64,000 nt of DNA from Salinimicrobium terrae DSM 17865 (GTDB lineage Bacteria > Bacteroidota > Bacteroidia > Flavobacteriales > Flavobacteriaceae), in assembly GCF_000424665.1 (NCBI RefSeq), contig NZ_AUKI01000011.1, positions 62,001-126,000 on the forward strand, read 5' to 3'. Position 1 is the first letter of the stretch, and every line of letters begins with the position of its first letter. The translations under genes and the position numbers were made by a program. The notes beneath the pieces are model-generated. The model saw only the letters and a list, made by a program, of their open reading frames with translations. It was not told the origin of the DNA and searched no databases. Of this stretch, positions 27,167-35,202 are shown one piece after another.

Positions 27167-27291
27167 ATAATTTCAGACAATATTTAAGATTAAAATCCTG
27201 ATTTCCTTCAGGACTTAATTAAATGTTGTCTTTAGACGAACAACATTGTCGTAAATTGTTCGGATATAATTTACATATAGAAAGAAAAACC

Positions 27292-28695
27292 ATGGCCGAA
27301 GAAATTGAAATTAATTATGAAGTTGATATTCAAAAAATAATAAGCTCACAAATAGCCTTTTTTGAGGCAGGTAAAACCCTGGATGTGCCTGAGAGAATAG
27401 CAAAGCTCAAAAAGCTGAAGAAGCTTATTGAAGCTAAAGAACAAGAAATCTCTGCTGCGCTTTTTGCTGATTTTAAGAAACCTGAATTCGAAACTTATGC
27501 GACAGAGACTGCCCTGATTCTAAGTGAACTTAAATTCATTGTCAAAAACCTAAAGAAGTGGGCGAAACCAAAAAAGGTAAAGAGTACTTTCCTGAACTTC
27601 CCTTCTTCAGATTATATCTATTCCCAGCCATACGGAAACGTGCTGGTACTGGCGCCCTGGAATTATCCTTTCCAGCTGAGTATCTCACCTGCCATTGGTG
27701 CACTAGCTGCGGGAAACACGGTAGTAATAAAACCGAGTGAGTATGCCCCAGCCACTTCTCAGCTTACTAAAGAAATTTTCGCTGAAGTTTTTCCGGAAGA
27801 ACAGGCTGCAGTGATTTTAGGCGGTGTTGAAGCCTCACAGGAACTGCTGGAGCAAAAATGGGATTACGTTTTCTTCACCGGAAGTGTGCCAGTGGGTAGG
27901 ATCGTAGCAAAGGCTATAGCACCCAATCTCACTCCGTCGACACTTGAGCTAGGTGGAAAAAATCCGTGTGTGATCCACCAATCAGCTAAAATTGATTTGG
28001 CAGCTAAAAGAATTGTTTGGGGGAAATTCATCAACGCCGGACAAACCTGCATCTCCCCGGATTATATCCTCATCGATGAAAAGAAAAAAACCGAATTCAC
28101 AGAGGCCGTAAAAAAGGAAATTAAAGCTGCTTTCGGAGAAGACGTCCAAAAGTCTCCCGATTATGCGCGAATCATCAACAAAAAGAATTTTGAAAGGCTT
28201 CAAAAGATGCTGGAGGGACAAACAATAATCGCAGGAGGTGAAACTTCAGCGGAAGATAATTATATTGCTCCTACTCTTCTAAATGAGCCTTCCTTAGACT
28301 CCGAAGTAATGCAGGACGAAATCTTTGGTCCTATCCTGCCGGTCCTCACCTATTCCGATGAGGCCGAAATGTACAAGATCATTGGTCATTATCCAGATCC
28401 TCTTGCGCTTTACGTTTTTGCTGAAGATTCAAATTTTTCAGAAAAGATCCTTAAAAAATACCGTTTTGGAGGGGGCGCTTCTAATGATGTTGTGGTGCAT
28501 ATTGCGAATAAAAACCTCCCGTTTGGTGGTGTAGGCAGCAGCGGTTATGGCGGTTATCATGGCAAATTTTCCTTCGACACCTTTACGCACAAAAAGAGCA
28601 TAAGCAAACGGGCTACCTGGATAGATATCCCGCTTAGATATGCTCCCTATGCGGGAAAGCTCCCGCTTATAAGAAAAATAATGAAAAGGCTGTAG
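27292..28695 (+). CDS. Aldehyde dehydrogenase, ALDH3-like
   Basis: NAD(P)-dependent oxidation of an aldehyde to its acid. Motifs in order: the proline-rich APWNYPFQLSISPAIGALAAG, the coenzyme loop FFTGSVPVGR, the general-base Glu in TLELGGKNPCVI, the catalytic Cys in NAGQTCISPDY, and EIFGPILPVL. About 467 residues with a basic hydrophobic C-terminal tail (PLIRKIMKRL), as in the membrane-associated fatty-aldehyde subgroup. I chose ATG 27292 (MAEEIEINYEVD); an ATG at 27223 adds 23 residues unlike the family. The substrate cannot be told. Its stop meets the convergent next gene with no gap. Confidence 0.9.
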   Translation: MAEEIEINYEVDIQKIISSQIAFFEAGKTLDVPERIAKLKKLKKLIEAKEQEISAALFADFKKPEFETYATETALILSELKFIVKNLKKWAKPKKVKSTFLNFPSSDYIYSQPYGNVLVLAPWNYPFQLSISPAIGALAAGNTVVIKPSEYAPATSQLTKEIFAEVFPEEQAAVILGGVEASQELLEQKWDYVFFTGSVPVGRIVAKAIAPNLTPSTLELGGKNPCVIHQSAKIDLAAKRIVWGKFINAGQTCISPDYILIDEKKKTEFTEAVKKEIKAAFGEDVQKSPDYARIINKKNFERLQKMLEGQTIIAGGETSAEDNYIAPTLLNEPSLDSEVMQDEIFGPILPVLTYSDEAEMYKIIGHYPDPLALYVFAEDSNFSEKILKKYRFGGGASNDVVVHIANKNLPFGGVGSSGYGGYHGKFSFDTFTHKKSISKRATWIDIPLRYAPYAGKLPLIRKIMKRL

Positions 28696-30219
28696 TTACT
28701 TTTTCAGCTTCAGGGAGTATAAATCTTTTCTACGATCCTTCAGGTTTCGTACGCTTCCGAAGTTATGCAACTCCTTAAGCAGGTCGAGATCTACATCTAC
28801 AAGCAGCGTACTTTCAGTATTCGGTGTCGCTTCAGCTTTTATTCCATTCACAGGAAACGAAAAATCTGAAGGTGTAAATACCGCGCTCTGTGCATATTGA
28901 ATATCCATATTATTCACCTTTGGCAAATTACCTACAGAGCCCGCAATGGCCACATAACATTCATTCTCGATTGCCCGACTCATAGCGCAAAGACGCACCC
29001 GGGAATAACCATTTTGAGTATCTGTCATAAAGGGCACGAAAAGAATATTCATCCCCTGCTCTGCCAGCAATCTTCCAAGTTCAGGAAATTCCACATCGTA
29101 ACAAATCAACACCCCAATCTTACCGCAGTCGGTATCCATGGTTTTTAACTGACTTCCACCTTTCATACCCCAGGCAGAACCTTCGGCCGGAGTGATATGG
29201 AGTTTTTCATAACGTTCATAACTTCCGTCGCGGCGGCACAGGTATCCCACATTGTACATGTGCTCCCCAATGATTTGTGGCATGCTACCGGTAATAATAT
29301 TTATGTTATAAGTGATAGCAAAATCAACGAATGTTTCCAGCAGCTTATCTGTATATGAAGCCAGCGACCGAATGGCTTCAGCTTCATTGAGATGGTTGTA
29401 CTCAGCCATTAAAGGGGCATTGAATAATTCCGGAAAAAGGATGAAATCACTTTGATAATCGCTCACCGCGTCCACAAAGAATTCAATTTGAGAAACCAGA
29501 GCTTCAAAGTCCTTGAATAACCTCATTTGCCACTGCACAAGTCCAAGTCTAACTACTGTCTTCGCTGTATTGATGAGCTTGTCGGGTTTGGTGTAGTAAA
29601 TATTATTCCACTCCATAAGTGTGGCGAATTCCTTGCTCTCATAATCGCCGGGCAAATAACCCTTGATAACTTTTTTGACGTGAAAATCGTTGGAAAGCTG
29701 AAAAGAAAGCACTGGATCATGGATCTCCTTGACCTTAACCTTTTCGATATATTGTTTGGGAGTGAGTTCTTCGGCATATTCGGCATAGTTGGGAATTCTC
29801 CCTCCAAAAACAATAGATTTTAGATTTAATTGCTCGCAAAGTTCCTTTCTTGCTTCGTATAAACGACGTCCCAAACGCATTCCACGAAATTCAGGGTGAA
29901 TGAACACGTCTATTCCGTACAGCACATCTCCCACCTTGGTGTGAGTAGAGAAATTTTCACCTCCGGTTATTTGTTCATACGTGTGATTATCCTCAAACTT
30001 ATGATAGTCAACAATAATTGAAAGGGCACATCCTGCGATCTTCTCATTGATCACGATACAGAATTGCCCGTCGGGAAATTTCTTTATAAGATTTTTGATC
30101 TCACGTTCGCTCCAGTACTCATTAGGCATGGCATCATAACTCTCAATCATGGAGATCTTTAGCTCCTTATAATCCTTAACACTAAGGTTTCTTAATTCAA
30201 TTTTGGCAGAATCTATCAC
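28696..30219 (-). CDS. Fused GNAT acetyltransferase and carbon-nitrogen hydrolase (nitrilase superfamily)
   Basis: Two domains in one 507-residue chain. Residues about 1-170 are a GNAT fold (IHPEFRGMRLGRRLYEARKE is the acyl-CoA loop). Residues about 225-500 are a nitrilase-type amidase with the catalytic triad visible as Glu in FILFPELFNAPLMAE, Lys in ERYEKLHITPAEG and Cys in IGVLICYDVEFPE. This fusion is recurrent in Bacteroidota, and no substrate is known to me; an acyl-transfer reaction followed by amide hydrolysis, or repair of a modified metabolite, are guesses. Cytoplasmic, monocistronic, convergent with the aldehyde dehydrogenase. Confidence 0.88.
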   Translation of the reverse strand: MIDSAKIELRNLSVKDYKELKISMIESYDAMPNEYWSEREIKNLIKKFPDGQFCIVINEKIAGCALSIIVDYHKFEDNHTYEQITGGENFSTHTKVGDVLYGIDVFIHPEFRGMRLGRRLYEARKELCEQLNLKSIVFGGRIPNYAEYAEELTPKQYIEKVKVKEIHDPVLSFQLSNDFHVKKVIKGYLPGDYESKEFATLMEWNNIYYTKPDKLINTAKTVVRLGLVQWQMRLFKDFEALVSQIEFFVDAVSDYQSDFILFPELFNAPLMAEYNHLNEAEAIRSLASYTDKLLETFVDFAITYNINIITGSMPQIIGEHMYNVGYLCRRDGSYERYEKLHITPAEGSAWGMKGGSQLKTMDTDCGKIGVLICYDVEFPELGRLLAEQGMNILFVPFMTDTQNGYSRVRLCAMSRAIENECYVAIAGSVGNLPKVNNMDIQYAQSAVFTPSDFSFPVNGIKAEATPNTESTLLVDVDLDLLKELHNFGSVRNLKDRRKDLYSLKLKK

Positions 30220-30235
30220 TTACAATTTTTTTACA

Positions 30236-30481
30236 AAGGTATTCCTTTCCCGGCTGCTTTGAAAATATTAAGCAGCAGGAGAAGTACTTTAGCTTTCAAT
30301 TACTTAGTTCCTTTAACGGTATTAGGATTAATCTTACTGCAAAACGGTATTTTTTCCCTTCAAGCATCATAACTTGATCTCAGTTTGTTTAAATTTATAA
30401 GACTTTATTCCACTAAAGAACGGTGTCATTTCCGGCTGCTTTAAGATGTAGGGTAGTAAAACAGCTCCAGGTAATGACACC
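30236..30481. repeat. Degenerate repeats and long inverted repeat between two genes
   Basis: The 279-base gap 30220-30498 holds GGTATT or GGTGTCATT boxes near 30239, 30319, 30345 and 30422, two of them followed by CCGGCTGCTTT. GCTGCTT/AAGCAGC folds near 30252-30275. GGTGTCATT (30422-30430) and AATGACACC (30473-30481) are perfect inverted arms enclosing a partly paired middle; that stem starts 18 bases beyond the pxpC stop and could end its transcript, though it lacks a T run. No gene seen. Confidence 0.5.
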
Positions 30482-30498
30482 TTCTTTAAATAATTGAT

Positions 30499-31356
30499 TT
30501 ACTTATAGTTAATAACCTTTATCTGAAGTTTTTGTCCCGGTATTTTTTGTGCCAGCGTATTAATTCCTGTCTCACTTAACTGAACGATCCGGGGATAACC
30601 ACCTGTAGTTTGACCATCCCTCATTAATATAATTAAGGTTCCTGAAGGGGTCAATTGCACTGTTCCCGGAAGCACAGGACCTGTCAAAATAGGCTGAAGC
30701 GAATTCTCCAGTTTCTCCTGACATTGAATTCCCATACGATTACTTTCCTTTGCTGCCGAAAAATGCCTTTTTGAAAGCATCTCTTTTTCTGAAGTTAACA
30801 GCAATTCAAATTCCGGTCCGGGGAAAGCTTCTATAACTGCTGAAGTTATATAGTCATCAGACTTTACTGCCGAATATTTTGAACTACTTTCTGACTCACT
30901 TCTCAAAAAAGGCAATTTCATACCTCTTTCAAGTCGGTTGTGCGGTGTGATCCCGGGACTCCAGCTCCTGCTCCCAAGTATAATTTTTGATTGCAGCCCT
31001 CCTTTGACCGCCAGATAAGCTCTATAGCCGGATTTTCTTCTTCCAACGCTAAGGATCTCTCCGGCTTCAACATTGATTATCTTGTTGTTCTCAAGTTCCT
31101 TTCCCTCCAGCTTGGGAGAGAGATTTGCGCCTGTAATGACAATTTGAGCAGGATCTAAAAATCTCATTTTAGGCCCCTGCAAAGTGATCTCGAGCACAGC
31201 GGCTTCCGACTCATTCCCCAGCAGAAGATTCGCCATTCCCGCAGCCTGGGTGTCCATAGCACCGCCTGTCGGGACACCAAATTCCCGATAGCCGTATCTC
31301 CCCAGATCCTGAATACTGCTGAACAATCCAGGCTGAATTATCTCTACTTCAGCCAT
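30499..31356 (-). CDS. pxpC: 5-oxoprolinase subunit C (biotin-dependent carboxylase-like, KipA type)
   Basis: With PxpA and PxpB it forms the ATP-dependent prokaryotic 5-oxoprolinase that opens pyroglutamate to glutamate. The protein shows the KipA/DUF183 start EIIQPGLFSSIQDLGRYGYR and GVPTGGAMD, and later SRSWSPGITPHNRLERGMKL and SNRMGIQC. I chose the ATG at 31356 (285 residues), overlapping pxpB by eight bases; the longer frame from 31386 uses GTG and adds ten residues. Last gene of the cluster. The older name links it to a Bacillus kinase inhibitor, which is not expected here. Confidence 0.92.
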   Translation of the reverse strand: MAEVEIIQPGLFSSIQDLGRYGYREFGVPTGGAMDTQAAGMANLLLGNESEAAVLEITLQGPKMRFLDPAQIVITGANLSPKLEGKELENNKIINVEAGEILSVGRRKSGYRAYLAVKGGLQSKIILGSRSWSPGITPHNRLERGMKLPFLRSESESSSKYSAVKSDDYITSAVIEAFPGPEFELLLTSEKEMLSKRHFSAAKESNRMGIQCQEKLENSLQPILTGPVLPGTVQLTPSGTLIILMRDGQTTGGYPRIVQLSETGINTLAQKIPGQKLQIKVINYK

Positions 31357-32080
31357 TTTCTTCTTCAAAATTAAAATTGAAATCACCTTTTCTGACTTCT
31401 TCCGTTATTTCCCTGTGCTCTTCTAAACTCACAGGACAAAATTTTATTCTGTCTCCCGGTCTAATTTCACAAGGTGGATTTTTTTCAGGATCAAAAAGAG
31501 GCACCGGGGAATTTCCGATAATATTCCATCCTCCGGGACTGGATTGAGGATATATTCCGGTTTGTTTTTCACCTATTCCAACCGCGCCTTTTTGGACGGT
31601 TTGCCGGGGATGAATTTTACGGGGAAAATGAAGAAGTTGGGGCAGACCACCCAGGTATAAAAATCCGGGTAAAAATCCGGTAAAATAAACGGTATAAATT
31701 TCTGAAGAATGCAGCCCGATTATTTCCTTTTTTGACAGGTCTTTGGCTGCCGATATTTCTACCATATCAAGGGCGAAATTTTCATCATAACATACAGGAA
31801 CCTGGAATAACCTGCTTTCAATTTTAAAGCTTATATTCGTCCTTGAAAAATCCTCCCAAAGGTTAAAAACCTCACTATAAGCATCTTCTATAGCATATTC
31901 ATAACTAACTAATAATAAATTATATGTAGTCGTTATATCAACAGTTTCTTTAAGACTATTCTCCTGGAGATATTTTTTTAGACTTAGTACCTTTTCGAGA
32001 ATTTCTAAAGAGATTTCAGGTTCAAACTCGAGCAGAATTGCCCGCTCCCCCATCCTTTTTATTTTCGGAAATTTCGCCAT
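31349..32080 (-). CDS. pxpB: 5-oxoprolinase subunit B (KipI type)
   Basis: Second subunit of the PxpABC 5-oxoprolinase. The 243 residues fit the KipI/DUF213 family: an N-terminal ferredoxin-like half (MGERAILLEFE, VDITTTYNLLLVSYEY) and a cyclophilin-like C-terminal half with YTVYFTGFLPGFLYLGGLP, PRQTVQKGAVGIGEKQTGIYP and GGWNIIGNSPVPLFDP. Catalytic details of this subunit are not established to my knowledge. Its ATG overlaps the pxpA stop by one base. Confidence 0.93.
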   Translation of the reverse strand: MAKFPKIKRMGERAILLEFEPEISLEILEKVLSLKKYLQENSLKETVDITTTYNLLLVSYEYAIEDAYSEVFNLWEDFSRTNISFKIESRLFQVPVCYDENFALDMVEISAAKDLSKKEIIGLHSSEIYTVYFTGFLPGFLYLGGLPQLLHFPRKIHPRQTVQKGAVGIGEKQTGIYPQSSPGGWNIIGNSPVPLFDPEKNPPCEIRPGDRIKFCPVSLEEHREITEEVRKGDFNFNFEEENG

Positions 32081-32817
32081 TAACCTCTGTAAATATCGAT
32101 ATTTATGGAAGGTAATTTTTGGTGCAGATATTTAAGAATTTCCACGGAATTGGGGGTGTCACTATGAAGGCAAAAAGTGGTGGCCAGACTGTCAATTTTT
32201 TGCCCTTTTTGAGTGGTAATCTTTCCTTCAGAAACCATAGAAAAAACATGTTCCAGCACCTGCTCTTTTTGAGTAAGAAGGGCACCTGAATTTGTACGAT
32301 TTTGAAGGCTGCCATCGGGATTATAATTTCTATCGGCAAAGGCTTCAAATCGTACCGGTAGTTTATCTTGTGCCAACCGGCTTAATACAGAACCTTCGGC
32401 TGCGTAAAGCACCAGGTCATTCCCAAATTCCAGAATGGCATCAATAATCACTTTAGCAATATTACTATTTGTATAGGCGTCATTGTAAAGGGCTCCATGA
32501 GGTTTTACATGAGTAAGAATAGCTCCTTCAGCTTCTGCGATTTGCTTAAGACTCAGGATCTGGGCTACCAAATATCGTTTCAGCTCTTCGGTTTCCATGG
32601 GAACAGAGACCCTTCCGAAGTTTTCTTTATCGGGGTATGAAGGATGTGCCCCTATTTCAACGTCATGTTCCATTGCGAGATCCACAGTCTGTTGCATGGT
32701 CTCCAAAGTGCCTGCATGGCCACCACAGGCGATATTACAAGCTGAAATAAGCGGCATAAGTTCTTCGTCATGCTCCCCTCCTTCTCCCAGATCGCAATTT
32801 ATATGTATTTTTTTCAT
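32080..32817 (-). CDS. pxpA: 5-oxoprolinase subunit A (LamB/YcsF family)
   Basis: Third subunit of PxpABC. The 245-residue polysaccharide-deacetylase-like barrel begins IHINCDLGEGGEHDEELMPL and contains NIACGGHAGTLETM, IGAHPSYPDKENFGR and HVKPHGALYND, the conserved putative metal and substrate sites of the LamB/YcsF family. Length is normal. It follows the Nramp-like gene after two bases, the same gene company as Bacillus ycsF-ycsG-kipI-kipA. Confidence 0.95.
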   Translation of the reverse strand: MKKIHINCDLGEGGEHDEELMPLISACNIACGGHAGTLETMQQTVDLAMEHDVEIGAHPSYPDKENFGRVSVPMETEELKRYLVAQILSLKQIAEAEGAILTHVKPHGALYNDAYTNSNIAKVIIDAILEFGNDLVLYAAEGSVLSRLAQDKLPVRFEAFADRNYNPDGSLQNRTNSGALLTQKEQVLEHVFSMVSEGKITTQKGQKIDSLATTFCLHSDTPNSVEILKYLHQKLPSINIDIYRG

Positions 32818-32819
32818 AG

Positions 32820-34043
32820 CTATAGACTTTCAAATACCGTAAAGATTGATTTGGCACCAAGAAATATGGTGATGGTTATGATTATAAAGCCCAAAATATT
32901 CCGTTTTACAGAATTTTTAGCACTCCCCATTAAAGCCCGCCTGTTTACCACCCAAAGCAGAAAAATTGCAATTACGGGAAGTAATATTCCATTGGCTACC
33001 TGTGCAAACTTAATAATCTCCACCGGCTGTAGGCCCATAGAAGAAAAAATCACTCCCAGCACCAGAATACCAGCCCAAACCATTTTGAACCTACCTGAAG
33101 TTAAACTTTTTTTCCATCCCATACAACCGCTAACCACATAAGCCGCTGCCAACGGCGCCGTTATTGACGAAGTAATTCCTGCAGAAAAGAGCCCTAAAGC
33201 TATGAACCAGGTGGCGTAACTTCCAAAGACCGGTTCAAGCCCTACGGCAAGATCGGCAGCCGTATTCACATTAACTACCCCGGAAGCCGCTGCGGTTACC
33301 ACAATTGCCAGAGAAACAATTCCGCCAAGACCAATACTCCAAAAAAGCTCTTTTTGAGCTGTTCCCAGGGAATTTTTGTCTTTCCACTTTTCACTTACCA
33401 GCGAGGCATGCAGGAAGAGGTTATACGGCACGACAGTGGTGCCTATTAATGCCATGACCGTAAGAATTCCGGCGCCTCCATTCCTAGGAATAAATAATCC
33501 CTGAAGAAGTTTAGAAATATCAGGTCTGGTTATTATAGCTGTAATTATAAAAGAAATACTCATAATCGCTACCAGCCCAATAAAAACCCTTTCCAGGATC
33601 TTATAGTTACCAATAGCTAAAAGCACAAAAGCTATTGTACCAATTATGACGCTCCAAATATTGACAGTAAAAACCCCCAGGGTAATTTCCTGCACTGGAA
33701 TAACCGCCGATATTCCCAGAACTGCTCCAGAAATATTTCCAGCTTCGTAAGCGGCATTCCCTATGACAATTGCCGCAAAAATGAGTAAAATGGAAAGGCT
33801 GCGGAAAAGAGGATTTTTAATTTCTTCTCTTATTACTTCACTGAGGCCTTTTTGAGTAACGATACCTACTCTTGCTGCCATTTCCTGCAGGATAACACAG
33901 GCAATAATGGATAGCAGCAAAGCCCACAGTAAAGAAAAACCGAACTCTACCCCGGCCAGTGTGCAAACAGTGACGGTACCGGGTCCTATAAAAGCTGCTG
34001 AGACCAAAACCCCCGGCCCCAGATTTTTAAACCATTCTATCAA
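32820..34043 (-). CDS. Nramp-related transporter lacking metal ligands (YcsG-like)
   Basis: A 407-residue membrane protein with about 11 hydrophobic helices and Nramp-type organisation. Metal-transporting members have DPGN in helix 1 and an MPH motif in helix 6. Here helix 1 reads AAFIGPGTVTVCTLAG (Asp to Gly, Asn to Thr) and helix 6 reads GTTVVPYNLFLHA (Met to Val, His to Tyr), so no manganese or iron ligands remain. Because it sits in a 5-oxoprolinase cluster, as Bacillus YcsG does, I infer uptake of pyroglutamate or a related compound. It overlaps the DUF2891 stop by four bases. Confidence 0.8.
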   Translation of the reverse strand: MIEWFKNLGPGVLVSAAFIGPGTVTVCTLAGVEFGFSLLWALLLSIIACVILQEMAARVGIVTQKGLSEVIREEIKNPLFRSLSILLIFAAIVIGNAAYEAGNISGAVLGISAVIPVQEITLGVFTVNIWSVIIGTIAFVLLAIGNYKILERVFIGLVAIMSISFIITAIITRPDISKLLQGLFIPRNGGAGILTVMALIGTTVVPYNLFLHASLVSEKWKDKNSLGTAQKELFWSIGLGGIVSLAIVVTAAASGVVNVNTAADLAVGLEPVFGSYATWFIALGLFSAGITSSITAPLAAAYVVSGCMGWKKSLTSGRFKMVWAGILVLGVIFSSMGLQPVEIIKFAQVANGILLPVIAIFLLWVVNRRALMGSAKNSVKRNILGFIIITITIFLGAKSIFTVFESL

Positions 34044-35194
34044 AGCTCCCTGTTACTCTCCTCAATGGCATAAAGTGCAAAAGAGCCAAGCCAGTGGCCA
34101 CCCTCATAACTGTCTCCCACAAGATTTGGAAAGGACTGCGCAACATGATCATTTGCCAGCGCACGCAGATGTCCATATTCTTCCGGATATTGATTTGCGA
34201 GACCGTAGAAAACCCATGCCCTGCTAAAATTCAGTCCGTCGAGGTGAACGAGCTTACCATCGGTCCTGTCGGTAACTTCTGCAACTTCCATCAGGAAATC
34301 CTGGTTGCGGAGCTGTGGTAGAAAATCTTTCATCCAAAGCAGGAAAGTCTGCTTTGGCAGAACCTTTCGCATGACATCGACTTCAGCGAGGCAGGGTGAC
34401 AGAAAATCGAATCCGCTGGGCTCCCATTCAATTGGACAATCATCATCATTCAAATAGTAATCTTTTGCTCGTTTCTCTATCATCACTCGCAATTCCTCCT
34501 TGCCGGCAGTAACAGCATAGTCGTGAGCAAGAGCCAAAGCAAAAGCTGTATTTGTATGCTCGCCCACTCTTATAGGATAATTTAGCTTTGGTAGAAACTC
34601 TTTAAACTTCTGCACCATAAGATCGGTAAGTGGTTGCAGATTTTGACTTAATTCATTTCCGAGCGGCTCCTCTTCCCAGGTTTCAAGTTCCTCAGCTAGT
34701 TTTAAAACCCATGCCCACCCATAAGTGCGTTCAAAATTACTTTCCTGTTCACGACTAAAGTATTGTACTTCTTTCTGAATATTTTCGGCGGTCAGAGAGG
34801 ATTCCAGTCTCTCCCGAATTTCCTCAGCTTTTTCCATTTCCGGAAACTTCTTCAGGAGATTTACAAGAGTCCAATGAGCATGTACAGAAGAATGCCAGTC
34901 AAAACAACCATAAAAGGCAGGATGCAGTTCTTGGGGCTCCCCAATGTCTCCAGCCCCGGCTAAAGTTTGGTTTAGTTTATTAGGATACTCTACATTGATA
35001 CAATCCAAAGGTAATTGAGCCAATCTATTGGCTTCCTCCACAGTCAAGGCCACAGATTTTGTTGGTTCCAGCATAGCTACTGCTTCATCTACAAGCGTGG
35101 TATCCCGGGAGACCCCTTCCTCAGCCTGTGATTCATCGTTTCCTTTACAACCTAAAATCACCATTGAGGCGATAAATAACATAGTTTTTTTCAT
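34040..35194 (-). CDS. DUF2891 lipoprotein
   Basis: The start MKKTMLFIASMVILGCKGND is a lipoprotein signal with Cys in the lipobox, so the mature protein is anchored to a membrane on the periplasmic side or exported. The body has the DUF2891 signature HPAFYGCFDWHSSVHAHW near residue 95 and repeated helical, Trp-rich blocks (YGWAWVLKLAEEL, GEHTNTAFALALAHDYA). Function is unknown; an alpha/alpha-barrel hydrolase fold is a guess from the helix pattern. I chose the ATG at 35194; an upstream ATG at 35215 overlaps comM. Translational overlap with the transporter suggests a role in handling its substrate. Confidence 0.78.
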   Translation of the reverse strand: MKKTMLFIASMVILGCKGNDESQAEEGVSRDTTLVDEAVAMLEPTKSVALTVEEANRLAQLPLDCINVEYPNKLNQTLAGAGDIGEPQELHPAFYGCFDWHSSVHAHWTLVNLLKKFPEMEKAEEIRERLESSLTAENIQKEVQYFSREQESNFERTYGWAWVLKLAEELETWEEEPLGNELSQNLQPLTDLMVQKFKEFLPKLNYPIRVGEHTNTAFALALAHDYAVTAGKEELRVMIEKRAKDYYLNDDDCPIEWEPSGFDFLSPCLAEVDVMRKVLPKQTFLLWMKDFLPQLRNQDFLMEVAEVTDRTDGKLVHLDGLNFSRAWVFYGLANQYPEEYGHLRALANDHVAQSFPNLVGDSYEGGHWLGSFALYAIEESNREL

Positions 35195-35202
35195 AATTCT
35201 AA

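Noticed and set aside
32820-34043. Annotation as a manganese/iron transporter (MntH).
   Set aside because: The helix 1 and helix 6 metal ligands are all replaced, and the gene stands in a 5-oxoprolinase cluster.
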